Of a stretch of DNA of 33,530 bases, positions 1 through 6,885 are shown piece by piece. Below the pieces are notes generated by a model, which had not been told where the DNA came from, made no database searches, and saw only the letters and a program-made list of their open reading frames with translations. Both the position numbers and the translations under genes were made by a program. The DNA comes from Treponema sp. (GTDB lineage: Bacteria > Spirochaetota > Spirochaetia > Treponematales > Breznakiellaceae): the NCBI GenBank assembly GCA_009778545.1, contig WRJO01000013.1:1-33530 (forward strand), given 5' to 3'. The first letter of the stretch is position 1. Each line of letters starts with the position of its first letter.

Positions 1-637
1 CGCCAAATGCCACTTCCCGGCTAAAGTTGAAATACGCGGTTTTGGCTTCCTGTTTGGCCGCCTGTTCACCGGCAAGTATTGCGCCTAACACGGCGGGATC
101 GGCGGAGGCGGCAAGCTGTTCCAGGCGGGCGGCGGCGGAAGGGTCATCCATAAGCGATTTAAAATTCGCCGTAAGTTTGGAGGCTTCTTTTGCCGAAAGA
201 ACCCCGCCGTCGGTAAGGCCGAATTTCAGGCCGTTATGCCCAACGGGGTTGTGGCTTGCAGAAATGTAGATGAATCCAATGTCCCCAGCCCCTATATTCC
301 GTGCCCAGGCCATTATTTCCGGCGCGGCGAGGATGCCGGCATACCGCACACGGCAATCGCAGGCCGCCAGCGCCGCGATGATCGCCGCGGCGATAGTTTT
401 GCCGGTGGGACGGGTATCGCAGCCGACCAGCACCAGAGGGCTGCTGCCCGCACCCGCCTTTTCCCGCAGATATTCGGCAAAGGCCAAGGCGGCGCCGGCG
501 GCGATGGTCTTATGGCTGTCGCCGATTTCGGCTGTTTTGTCTTCTTCCCCGCCCGAAGCGGCAAAAACGCCGCGCCAGCCGGAGTGCGACAGAATCATTG
601 CTGAAAGGGAATTCCTCAATTCGTCCGAAGAAACCAT
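1..637 (-). CDS. Phosphoglucomutase/phosphomannomutase, 5' part (runs off window)
   Basis: This alpha-D-phosphohexomutase interconverts hexose 1- and 6-phosphates in the cytoplasm. About 212 N-terminal residues are visible; the rest lies beyond base 1. The phosphoserine loop ISASHNPVGHNGLKFG is present with the active-site Ser near residue 128, and the N-terminal SGWRGVFA block is typical of the family's substrate/phosphate-binding start. I chose ATG at 637 because the residues between it and a second ATG at 598 (ELRNSLSAM) read as coding sequence; no strong Shine-Dalgarno precedes 637, and a GAGGAA lies 14 nt before 598, so 598 remains possible. It is divergent from the membrane-protein gene at 694. 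Which sugar it prefers cannot be told from this part. Confidence 0.88.
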   Translation of the reverse strand, partial: MVSSDELRNSLSAMILSHSGWRGVFAASGGEEDKTAEIGDSHKTIAAGAALAFAEYLREKAGAGSSPLVLVGCDTRPTGKTIAAAIIAALAACDCRVRYAGILAAPEIMAWARNIGAGDIGFIYISASHNPVGHNGLKFGLTDGGVLSAKEASKLTANFKSLMDDPSAAARLEQLAASADPAVLGAILAGEQAAKQEAKTAYFNFSREVAFG

Positions 638-693
638 ACCGAAGTATATCCGGTTGTCTTGCTATTTTCTACCGGTAGCGCATAGAATAAGCA

Positions 694-1317
694 ATGAGCA
701 TTTTCTGCCTGTTGTGGATACCGGCGTTCTGCCTGTTCCGGCGTACCGCTTTTGCCGGCAGGGGCGCAGTGTACCTGTGGGCATTGCTGACGGGCAGCGT
801 GATTACGCTTGTTCAGTACTATGCCGGCCCAATGGCAGTGCCGGGCGGGTTTGGTTTTTCCCGCTGGCTGGCCGGCTTTATCGATATAGCCAGCCTTCCG
901 GCAGTTGTACCGCTTGTGGTTTGCATTCTGCTGATAAAGCTGCGAATGCTGCCCGCCGGCACCGATCATGCGGGTTTTACCCTGTTCAGCCTTATTCCCC
1001 TGGCCGCCTACCGTTCGATAAGCTGGAATTCGCCCGCATCGCCGGTATTGCTTGTTCTGGTTCCCCTGCTCTGGACGGCGCAGGCAGCGGGGATGCCCTG
1101 GTTTTTCCGTTTCACTGCGCGGGGATCCCGCTGGTATATTGTGGCCCCCGCGATCCTCGCCATCGCCGCCCTGCCTGCCGCCGCCGCCGCATCATGGTGG
1201 GCGTTCTTCTCCCAGCACACCCTCATCGCCTGGCTGTTGTTATGCGTAACATTTGCCCCCGCTGTTATCTCGGGTTTTAAAGAATCTTATCTAAAATATC
1301 TCACACAGAGGCACTAA
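694..1317 (+). CDS. Conserved-type integral membrane protein, unknown function
   Basis: A 207-residue protein made almost entirely of hydrophobic stretches, with about six likely transmembrane segments (for example residues 26-44, 66-84, 92-112, 122-135, 148-168 and 174-192) and short polar loops. I do not recognise the family. It starts at ATG 694 with a possible promoter (TTGCTA, 18 nt, TAGAAT) at 659-688 in the divergent gap. Its last residues (YLTQRH) and stop codon are encoded by the left arm of a dispersed palindromic repeat, so the original C-terminus may have been replaced when the repeat inserted. Confidence 0.7.
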   Translation: MSIFCLLWIPAFCLFRRTAFAGRGAVYLWALLTGSVITLVQYYAGPMAVPGGFGFSRWLAGFIDIASLPAVVPLVVCILLIKLRMLPAGTDHAGFTLFSLIPLAAYRSISWNSPASPVLLVLVPLLWTAQAAGMPWFFRFTARGSRWYIVAPAILAIAALPAAAAASWWAFFSQHTLIAWLLLCVTFAPAVISGFKESYLKYLTQRH

Positions 1318-1408
1318 GGCACAGGGAACACAGAGTAAAGATGGGGCTTCGGATTACGCCCATCCTGCCCTTCCTCAATCTCCGTGCCGCTGTGCCTCCG
1401 TGAGAGGT
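1296..1408. repeat. Dispersed palindromic repeat, copy 1
   Basis: The left arm (1298-1328) carries CTCACACAGAGGCAC followed by TAAGGCACAGGG. The right arm (1378-1408) carries CCGTGCCGCTGTGCCTCCG and TGAGAG. The arms are imperfect reverse complements separated by a ~50-bp core not shared with the other copies. It lies between convergent genes and supplies the stop codon of the upstream membrane-protein gene. Copies 2, 3 and 4 are at 10218, 24845 and 25597. Confidence 0.85.
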
Positions 1409-1422
1409 TCTTTCAAATCAAC

Positions 1423-2421
1423 TTACGCTTGTCCGGCGGAGCCGAGGACGTTCTGGTTCTTGTGGGCGTAGAGCTTTTTCAGTTCGTCGCGCGCCGGGCC
1501 CATGTACTTGCGGGGGTCAAATTCGTCAGGCTTCTCGAAGAACACCGTGCGGATGGCAGCAGTCATCGCAAGCCGCCCATCGGAGTCGATGTTGATCTTG
1601 CAGACGGCGCTTTTGGCGGCCCTGCGGAGCTGCTCTTCGGGGATGCCGACTGAGTCGGTCAGTTTGCCGCCGTATTTCTCGATAATTTCGACGTACTCGA
1701 TGGGGACCGACGAGGAGCCGTGCAGCACGATGGGGAAGCCGGGAATCTTCTTTTCAATTTCTTCGAGGATGTCGAAGCGCAGCGGGGGAGGGATCAGGAT
1801 GCCGTGGGCGTCCCTGGTGCATTGTTCCGGTTTGAATTTTGTCCGGCCGTGGCTGGTGCCGATCGAAATGGCGAGCGAGTCGACCTTGGTCTTGCTGACA
1901 AAGTCGATTACCTCTTCCGGCTCGGTGTAGTGGCTGTGTTCCGAGGAAACGTCGTCCTCGACCCCGGCCAGCACTCCCAGTTCTCCCTCGACCGTCACAT
2001 AGTCCTTCTGGGAATGGGCAAATTCGCAGACTTTTTTGGTCAGCGCCACGTTTTCGTCGTATGAAAAATGGGAACCGTCGATCATCACCGAGGAAAATCC
2101 GGTCTCGATGCAGTCTTTGCACAGTTCAAAAGTGTCTCCGTGGTCCAAATGGAGGACGATGGGGATGTCGTAGCCCAATTCGTGGGCATATTCCACCGCT
2201 CCCCGCGCCATGTTTTTCAGAATATTCTGGTTGGCGTACTTGCGCGCCCCCGAAGACACCTGGAGGATAACCGGCGATTTGGTTTCCACGCACGCCTGGA
2301 TAATCGCCTGCATCTGTTCCATGTTGTTGAAGTTATATGCCGGAATAGCGTATCCGCCCGAAACCGCTTTCTTGAACATTTCCCTGGTATTTACCAGGCC
2401 CAATTCGGTGTAACTGGTCAT
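1423..2421 (-). CDS. fba: Fructose-bisphosphate aldolase, class II
   Basis: This zinc-dependent aldolase cleaves fructose 1,6-bisphosphate to glyceraldehyde 3-phosphate and dihydroxyacetone phosphate in glycolysis and gluconeogenesis. The 332-residue protein has the family landmarks: AIPAYNFNNMEQ near the N-terminus, HLDHGD (zinc His and catalytic Asp), MIDGSHFSYDEN, EGELG, ISIGTSHG, VLHGSSSVP (second zinc His) and NIDSDGR for phosphate binding. The length fits the ~330-residue class II type common in anaerobes. ATG 2421 is preceded by AAGGAG at 8-nt spacing and a good promoter. It is monocistronic in this window and convergent with the upstream membrane-protein gene, with a palindromic repeat between them. 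Confidence 0.97.
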   Translation of the reverse strand: MTSYTELGLVNTREMFKKAVSGGYAIPAYNFNNMEQMQAIIQACVETKSPVILQVSSGARKYANQNILKNMARGAVEYAHELGYDIPIVLHLDHGDTFELCKDCIETGFSSVMIDGSHFSYDENVALTKKVCEFAHSQKDYVTVEGELGVLAGVEDDVSSEHSHYTEPEEVIDFVSKTKVDSLAISIGTSHGRTKFKPEQCTRDAHGILIPPPLRFDILEEIEKKIPGFPIVLHGSSSVPIEYVEIIEKYGGKLTDSVGIPEEQLRRAAKSAVCKINIDSDGRLAMTAAIRTVFFEKPDEFDPRKYMGPARDELKKLYAHKNQNVLGSAGQA

Positions 2422-2451
2422 AAAACACTCCTTATTATTGATCTGCCATCA

Positions 2452-2480
2452 ATACTATTGCTTATAAGCCCATACGTCAA
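2452..2480 (-). promoter_or_regulatory. Sigma-70-type promoter of fba
   Basis: On the minus strand: TTGACG (2480-2475), exactly 17 nt, then TAGTAT (2457-2452), about 30 nt upstream of the aldolase start and its AAGGAG ribosome site. The -35 box abuts the terminal inverted repeat of the palindromic element at 2481. Confidence 0.6.
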
Positions 2481-2783
2481 GCTAAACTTGCCCCACAATT
2501 TTTCTTGCAATCCCCCGGCGGGGCGGGCAGCGCGGGGGCGGCGAAATCTGGGGGAGTCCGCCTACGGAGCCGCTGACCAGCCTTTTTTTGTCCATGCAAT
2601 AGAGAGCGGCTCCGAAAATTAGCGTGAATATCATGTTCCTCATGCTGGTCAGCCTTTTCTGTACCCTAAGTTTTTGATTCTACTCCCTCGTCTCCTTCGG
2701 CGGGGAGGCCCAGAAATTTTCGCCGCCCCCGCGCTGCCCGCCCCGCCGGGGCATTAGACGAGTAACTGTGGGTCAAGTTTAGC
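2481..2783. repeat. 303-bp nested palindromic element (MITE-like)
   Basis: The outer ends are GCTAAACTTG (2481-2490) and its exact complement CAAGTTTAGC (2774-2783). Inside is a perfect 34-bp inverted repeat, 2513-2546 against 2718-2751, extremely G+C-rich. Further in, the arms continue as an imperfect pairing (2544-2568 with 2688-2718), and a perfect 10-bp pair GCTGACCAGC / GCTGGTCAGC lies at 2572-2581 and 2644-2653. No transposase is encoded. The rest of the 525-bp gap up to 2946 holds the aldolase promoter and a possible cassette junction at 2872; I see nothing else in it. Confidence 0.75.
2482..2643 (-). CDS. Possible 53-residue ORF inside the palindromic element
   Basis: An open frame runs from ATG at 2643 to a TAG inside the terminal inverted repeat at 2482. 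The product would start with a hydrophobic stretch (MRNMIFTLIFGAALYC) and end in a Pro/Arg-rich tail (SPPPRCPPRRG) encoded by the G+C-rich arm. AAAAGG lies nine bases upstream. The tail is what this arm gives by chance in this frame, so it may not be a gene; conservation of the frame in other copies would decide. Confidence 0.2.
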   Translation of the reverse strand: MRNMIFTLIFGAALYCMDKKRLVSGSVGGLPQISPPPRCPPRRGIARKIVGQV

Positions 2784-2871
2784 CGCCTAGGGGGCGGGTA
2801 GGGGACAGGGGTTCGAAAATCAGCGCTTTTTTTTTCCGTGATCCTATGGTATTGTAGAGCCAGGCGCTCTA

Positions 2872-2881
2872 GTTAACGCCT
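2872..2881. other. Possible left junction of the cassette island
   Basis: The sequence GTTAACGCCTTTGTTG resembles the 3' end of the attC-like site at 6811 (GTTAAACGCCATTGTGC), with one base missing and few substitutions. It marks where base composition shifts from G+C-rich to A+T-rich. No paired left arm was found, so this is weak. Confidence 0.3.
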
Positions 2882-2946
2882 TTGTTGTCAGGCACCGTAG
2901 CGATTACACTAAAAACAACCAATAATTACAATTCTGGAGGAGAATT

Positions 2947-3735
2947 ATGACAGATAAATATATCTTTGGAGCAATTGCTGGTGATATAATTGGTTCTGCT
3001 TATGAATTCTATAATATAAAATCTCTTGATTTTGAGCTTTTTACTAATGATACCTTCTTCACGGACGATAGTGTCATGACAATTGCAACAATGTATGTAC
3101 TGTTAAACTCTGTTGATTATGCGAAAACATATCACAGTATTGGAAGAAGATTTCCCCATAGGGGCTATGGTGGATGTTTCAAGAAATGGCTTTTATCAGA
3201 TGATCCTAAACCATACAACAGTTATGGTAATGGCTCAGCAATGCGTGTAAGCCCTATTGGATGGTATTGTAATAAAATTAATGATGTATTGGTAGAAGCA
3301 AAAAAAAGTGCAGAAGTTACCCATAACCACCCCGAAGGCATAAAAGGAGCACAATCCGCCGCTCTCGCTGTTTTTTTGGCACGAACTGGAAAAAGCAAAA
3401 AAGAAATCAAGAAAGGTATTGAAGAAAGATTTGACTATGATCTTTCCCGGACAATTGATAAAATTAGACCTGTTTATGAATTTGAAGAAAGTTGTCAAGG
3501 CACAGTTCCCGAGGCAATTATCGCATTTTTAGAAAGTACAGATTATGAAAACGCTGTAAGACTTGCTGTTTCAATAGGAGGTGACAGCGATACATTAGCA
3601 GCTATTACAGGCAGCATAGCCGAGGCGTTTTACAAGGAAATTCCTGAAGATATAACCGACTTTGTTCGAGTTATTTTGGGACCTGATTTAATGAAAGATG
3701 TGGTTATGCCGTTTTCAGAAAAGTATGGTTATTAA
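2947..3735 (+). CDS. ADP-ribosylglycohydrolase (DraG/ARH-like)
   Basis: The family hydrolyses ADP-ribose from modified proteins, nucleic acids or small molecules using two divalent metals. The 262-residue length fits a single catalytic domain. Visible landmarks: GAIAGDIIGSAYE at the N-terminus, the metal ligands FTDDSVMT (T39, D40, D41), HNHPEGIKGAQS (126-137), and IGGDSDTLAAITGSIAEA with the second metal motif D213-x-D215-T216. All expected metal ligands are present, so it is probably active. GGAGGAG lies seven bases before ATG 2947. It is the first gene of a four-gene A+T-rich operon; the next start is 11 bases downstream. What it de-ADP-ribosylates is not shown by sequence; its neighbours suggest an accessory, perhaps defensive or stress-signalling role. 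Confidence 0.9.
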   Translation: MTDKYIFGAIAGDIIGSAYEFYNIKSLDFELFTNDTFFTDDSVMTIATMYVLLNSVDYAKTYHSIGRRFPHRGYGGCFKKWLLSDDPKPYNSYGNGSAMRVSPIGWYCNKINDVLVEAKKSAEVTHNHPEGIKGAQSAALAVFLARTGKSKKEIKKGIEERFDYDLSRTIDKIRPVYEFEESCQGTVPEAIIAFLESTDYENAVRLAVSIGGDSDTLAAITGSIAEAFYKEIPEDITDFVRVILGPDLMKDVVMPFSEKYGY

Positions 3736-3746
3736 AAGGAGTATTT

Positions 3747-4658
3747 ATGTCAATTATGGAACACCCCATTTTAGGAAGAAGAGTTGATTACAATAGCTTA
3801 AACGCTAGGCAACAAGAAGCATTTAATTTTCAAAAAGTTTCTGCAATTTTTGCAGAATATGGCTATTTAGTAATAAAATTATCTGATGATTGGAATGGTC
3901 CCGATTTCATTGCTTTAGAATTTAATACTGACCATTATTTAAAAGTGCAATTAAAAGGCAGATTTAGTTTTTTCAAAAAATATTTAAACAAGAATATTCA
4001 CATATGCTTTCAAGATAAAGAGACAAGTATTTGGTATTTATATCCTCATGATGATCTTTGTGGAATTGTTATGAAAAAATCTGAAACTACCGCCTCTTGG
4101 AAAGATCAAGGAGGTTATTCTTTTCCTGTTATTTCTGGAGAAAATAGAAGTATTCTTGAGAAATATGCCTTAAAGTCTTCGAATTCAATATTTAATGATT
4201 CATTGAAGAATTTATCTTCAATGAATAAATCACAGGATAATGTTAAACATTCTTCTTTATTTGTCAATAAAATAAAAGAAAAAAAGGATGTTAGCATTAT
4301 TTCAAAATCACAAGCAATGATTTTAATAAACAAAAAGCATAACTTGCATTTGAATGACAACAACACAATGTTTTCTTCAATAAATCAGAACGTTGAACAA
4401 TGGAGCTTCAATAGAAAAAATATTCATTTCAGTAATGATACTCATATGATTTTAGTAAACCAATATTCTAAGGAGTTAAACTACTTTTTTTTAGAGCGTG
4501 GCACAATTGGATCACCACAAACAACTTTTGATCAAAGGAATGATGAACGAGTAAGAGATAGTTCAATAATTCGGATTATGGTTTCATCATATAATTTCAA
4601 AGAAGAAAACTCAGGATTTCCTTTTGGTGATTATAAAATTGATACATTTAAATATTAA
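3747..4658 (+). CDS. Two-domain protein with N-terminal PD-(D/E)XK-like nuclease fold
   Basis: Residues 1-140 resemble a widespread small family of putative restriction-endonuclease-fold proteins: VDYNSLNARQQEAFNFQ, then LSDDWNGPDFIAL and LKVQLKGRFSFFKKYL. The spacing D-x(n)-Q-x-K matches a degenerate PD-(D/E)XK catalytic core with Gln in the acidic position. Such proteins usually end near 150 residues. Here a Ser/Asn-rich linker (about 145-190) leads to a second alpha/beta-looking domain (190-303) that I do not recognise, with SKSQAMILINKKHNL and SFNRKNIHFSNDTHMI. It begins 11 bases after the ADP-ribosylglycohydrolase with AAAGGAG as ribosome site. Nuclease activity is inference; it could instead bind nucleic acid only. 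Confidence 0.6.
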   Translation: MSIMEHPILGRRVDYNSLNARQQEAFNFQKVSAIFAEYGYLVIKLSDDWNGPDFIALEFNTDHYLKVQLKGRFSFFKKYLNKNIHICFQDKETSIWYLYPHDDLCGIVMKKSETTASWKDQGGYSFPVISGENRSILEKYALKSSNSIFNDSLKNLSSMNKSQDNVKHSSLFVNKIKEKKDVSIISKSQAMILINKKHNLHLNDNNTMFSSINQNVEQWSFNRKNIHFSNDTHMILVNQYSKELNYFFLERGTIGSPQTTFDQRNDERVRDSSIIRIMVSSYNFKEENSGFPFGDYKIDTFKY

Positions 4659-4673
4659 GCAAGGTTAGCCTTT

Positions 4674-5024
4674 ATGCAAACACAAATGCCAAACAATTCG
4701 CAGCAGGATAATGAACCCAATATAAGTGTTTATCTTGCCATTATTCCTGGCATTTTTCTTACTGTTGTAATTATTTCAAATACTGATCTTCGTTGGTATT
4801 CATTTTTTTGGCTAATCTGGATAGTCATTTTTTGCACCGCTATGGTGTTTTCCCTTGTTTGGTATTTAATCGTATCACTTTTTAGGAAAATAAATTCTAA
4901 TCAAAATGAATATAATACAGTACAAGAAAATTATCAAAATCCACAACAAAATATTTCTTTAAATCAAAACACAATGACAAATCAGAATAAAAAGAAAGTT
5001 CCTAAAGATACAAAAAACTATTGA
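4674..5024 (+). CDS. Small two-pass membrane protein, unknown function
   Basis: A 116-residue protein with a short polar N-terminus, two hydrophobic segments (about residues 17-35 and 43-68, the second Trp/Phe-rich), and a Gln/Asn-rich cytoplasmic-looking tail ending in basic KKKVPKDTK. No family is recognised. It starts 15 bases after the nuclease-like gene, and its TGA overlaps the TTG start of the AAA+ gene by four bases (TTGA), which suggests translational coupling. It could anchor the ATPase or the nuclease-like protein at the membrane; this is inference from gene order only. Confidence 0.6.
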   Translation: MQTQMPNNSQQDNEPNISVYLAIIPGIFLTVVIISNTDLRWYSFFWLIWIVIFCTAMVFSLVWYLIVSLFRKINSNQNEYNTVQENYQNPQQNISLNQNTMTNQNKKKVPKDTKNY

Positions 5025-5809
5025 AAGAATTGAACAATTTAATTGGGTTACAACAGGTAAAAGATGAAGTTACATCTTTAATAAATACTATAAAGATAAA
5101 CATTTTACGCGAAGAAAAAGGTTTGAAGCAATCGCCTTTATCACTTCATTTAGTTTTTTCAGGTAATCCTGGAACAGGTAAAACAACAGTTGCTAGGATA
5201 CTCGGTAAAATTTATCGTAATCTTGGCATATTGTCTAAAGGTCATCTAATTGAGACAGATAGAGCAGGACTTGTTGCTGGTTACGTTGGTCAAACTGCAA
5301 TACAGACAAAACAAATAATAGAAAAAGCAAAAGGTGGCATACTTTTTATTGATGAGGCTTTTTCGCTTACACCTCAAAATGCTGGTTTCGATTTTGGACA
5401 AGAAGCAGTAGACACACTTTTAAAGGCAATGGAAGACTATCGTGATAATTTTATCGTTATTGTTGCAGGTTATCCAGAATTAATGAAAATATTTATAAAA
5501 TCAAACCCAGGTCTAGAATCACGTTTTAATACATTTATCAATTTTGTAGATTATAATCCGGATGAATTATTGGAAATATTTAAAACCTTATGTAAACAGC
5601 ATAATTATATTATTGATCCTAATGCAGAATCTACTTTAATCAAAATATTTCAAAATATTTATACAAACGCAGAAGAATCTTATGCTAATGCTCGCACAGT
5701 CCGTAATTTTTTTGAAAAAAGCATAAAACGTCAGGCTAATAGACTTACTAAAAGCGGTAAATTATCGGATATAGAATTACAGACATTTATTTTGGAAGAT
5801 TTTGTATAA
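5021..5809 (+). CDS. AAA+ ATPase, CbxX/CfqX (SpoVK-like) family
   Basis: A complete single AAA+ module of 262 residues. Seen: Walker A GNPGTGKT (48-55), pore/Rossmann segment AGLVAGYVGQTA (82-93), Walker B GGILFIDEA (105-113), sensor 1 VIVAGYP (146-152), arginine finger in NPGLESRF (162-169) and sensor 2 region ANARTVRNFFE. Family members (CbxX/CfqX rubisco activases, SpoVK, type VII EccA) form hexameric remodelling motors that act on partner proteins. The TTG start overlaps the previous stop and is the only start retaining the conserved LIGLQQVK opening. It is the last gene of the operon; an attC-like element follows 62 bases later. The substrate is probably one of the three co-transcribed proteins. 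Confidence 0.9.
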   Translation: MKELNNLIGLQQVKDEVTSLINTIKINILREEKGLKQSPLSLHLVFSGNPGTGKTTVARILGKIYRNLGILSKGHLIETDRAGLVAGYVGQTAIQTKQIIEKAKGGILFIDEAFSLTPQNAGFDFGQEAVDTLLKAMEDYRDNFIVIVAGYPELMKIFIKSNPGLESRFNTFINFVDYNPDELLEIFKTLCKQHNYIIDPNAESTLIKIFQNIYTNAEESYANARTVRNFFEKSIKRQANRLTKSGKLSDIELQTFILEDFV

Positions 5810-5871
5810 ATAATAGAATAAAATATTTAATAAATAAATATAAAAACAAAATATAGTACGGCGGCACAGCA

Positions 5872-6036
5872 TATAACAAACGGTTGCTGTACGCTCCCTT
5901 CGGTCGCGAAGCTACACAAAAACGCAGTCGGCACAAGTGCCTTTGTGCGTTTTTGTTCCGCCACAGTTTGGGCAGGAGTCGATGCTTCGCATTGCCCTCT
6001 TACCTGCCAAAACCGTCAGCAACCTAGACAATAGGT
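5872..6036. other. attC-like recombination site, copy A
   Basis: Starts ATATAACAAACGG and ends near CAATAGGTGCC. L-type arms: GGTTGCTGTACG (5882-5893) pairs with CGTCAGCAACC (6014-6024), leaving one bulged T. Two internal hairpins: AAAAACGCA (5918-5926) with TGCGTTTTT (5946-5954), enclosing GGCAC/GTGCC; and TTTGGGCAGG with CCTGCCAAAA. These pair again in copy B at 6647 with compensatory changes. The 3' core (AATAGGT) deviates from GTTRRRY, so this copy may be worn. Confidence 0.6.
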
Positions 6037-6086
6037 GCCATTTTGCAGATAATTAAAATAGGTACTTGTGTAAATATAAAAAATTG

Positions 6087-6092
6087 TATAAT
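6087..6092 (+). promoter_or_regulatory. Possible -10 element for the phosphatase cassette
   Basis: A perfect TATAAT lies just after the attC-like element in an A+T-rich stretch, with only a poor -35 (TTGTGT, 15 nt upstream). It would serve a 34-codon ORF at 6118 and the phosphatase-like gene at 6277. Confidence 0.3.
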
Positions 6093-6117
6093 ATATATAT
6101 AAGGTAGGGTTATTTTG

Positions 6118-6222
6118 ATGGCTTATGATAATATGAATACATTACCAGAGAATAATACTAAATTGACTTTTATCACTTCTCATACAAATAGTTTAAATCA
6201 AGAAAAGGGATTTATACATTAA
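6118..6222 (+). CDS. Possible 34-residue small ORF
   Basis: ATG 6118 follows AAGGTAGGGT at about eight bases and runs 34 codons to TAA 6220. The product is polar and Asn/Thr-rich with no recognisable motif. It lies between the attC-like site A and the phosphatase-like gene on the same strand, so it could be a leader or a degraded cassette gene. Chance is also plausible in such A+T-rich DNA. Confidence 0.25.
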   Translation: MAYDNMNTLPENNTKLTFITSHTNSLNQEKGFIH

Positions 6223-6276
6223 TGGAACATAAAATTTATAGAAATTTCAAATAAAATAAGTATTAAGGAAATGGTA

Positions 6277-6690
6277 ATGAAAATTTTGTTTGTTTGTTCC
6301 GCAAATATAGATAGAAGCCCAACTGCTGAACTCATTTATTCTAGCAAAAAAAATTTGGAAGTAAAATCAGCAGGTGTTTCCGATTATGCTATGACTCCTA
6401 TAACAATAGAACTGATACAATGGGCCGATATTATACTTTGTATGGAAAAAAAGCATATGCATAAAATTAAAAAAAAATATTCTGATATTGTACCGAGTAA
6501 AGTTATTGATTCTCTTAATGTTCCAGATGTTTATGAATACATGAATATAGAACTCGTAAATATAATTAGAGAAAAAACTGATATGTGGTTGAATAATTAT
6601 CATATAAAAAAATATAATAATGAATTAGTTGAAAAAGCAAAACGGCACATAACAAACGGTGACTGTACGCCGCCCTGTTCGGGCGGCTAG
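6277..6690 (+). CDS. Low-molecular-weight protein tyrosine phosphatase-like protein
   Basis: The opening MKILFVCSANIDRSPTAE carries the C-x5-R-S phosphate-binding loop of LMW phosphatases (canonical CxGNxCRSP; here SANID fills the loop). AGVSDYAMTP, WADIILCME and NVPDVYEYMN match the short ~110-residue bacterial subfamily, whose Asp acid lies in the last motif. ATG 6277 is preferred over 6271 because AAGGA sits seven bases before it. The last ~15 residues (from RHITNGD to PCSGG) are encoded by the attC-like site B, and the TAG lies in that site's stem, as is usual for genes in integron cassettes. Activity and target are unknown; arsenate reductase relatives share the fold but lack this pattern. 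Confidence 0.75.
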   Translation: MKILFVCSANIDRSPTAELIYSSKKNLEVKSAGVSDYAMTPITIELIQWADIILCMEKKHMHKIKKKYSDIVPSKVIDSLNVPDVYEYMNIELVNIIREKTDMWLNNYHIKKYNNELVEKAKRHITNGDCTPPCSGG

Positions 6691-6817
6691 GCTATGAAAA
6701 ACCGCAGTCGGCACTTCGTGCCTTAGTGCGGTTTTGTCTCCGCCATATTTGGGGCGGGGGTTAATGCTTACGCATTGCCCTATTACCCGCCCCAAACGTC
6801 AGTTCAGAACGTTAAAC
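6647..6817. other. attC-like recombination site, copy B
   Basis: Begins ACATAACAAACGG and ends at GTTAAAC (6811-6817), a perfect match to the GTTRRRY core. Arms ACTGTACG (6662-6669) and CGTCAGT (6797-6803) pair with one bulged T, as in copy A. The stems AAAACCGCA/TGCGGTTTT and TTTGGGGCGGG/CCCGCCCCAAA differ from copy A on both sides at once, so pairing is preserved. A further hairpin GCCGCCC/GGGCGGC lies near 6670. It overlaps the 3' end of the phosphatase-like gene. Confidence 0.7.
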
Positions 6818-6833
6818 GCCATTGTGCAATGTG

Positions 6834-6862
6834 TTGACAAGATGAAAAATACAGAATATACT
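6834..6862 (+). promoter_or_regulatory. Consensus sigma-70 promoter for the secreted-protein cassette
   Basis: TTGACA (6834-6839), 17 nt, TATACT (6857-6862), only 16 bases after the attC-like core and 23 bases before the start codon. It has the same hexamers and spacing as the flaA promoter at 8618. Cassette genes often lack their own promoter, so this one can be expressed anywhere in an array. Confidence 0.75.
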
Positions 6863-6885
6863 GTAAATAATTATAGGAGAAAGTA

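Noticed and set aside
313-564. Open minus-strand frame of 83 codons
   Set aside because: It is another frame of the phosphohexomutase gene, Arg/Pro-rich, without a family motif; the active-site frame is the one reported.
1502-2064. Plus-strand open frames opposite the aldolase
   Set aside because: Antisense shadows of fba; aldolase motifs fix the real frame.
2947-5809. Operon as a prophage fragment or a classic toxin-antitoxin pair
   Set aside because: No phage structural or integrase gene is present, and a four-gene set with a full-length AAA+ does not fit a known two-gene toxin-antitoxin layout.
5872-6817. The two structured elements as tRNA-like or riboswitch RNAs
   Set aside because: They lie at gene 3' ends and overlap a coding sequence, have recombination-type cores, and match no riboswitch pattern I know; attC is the better reading.
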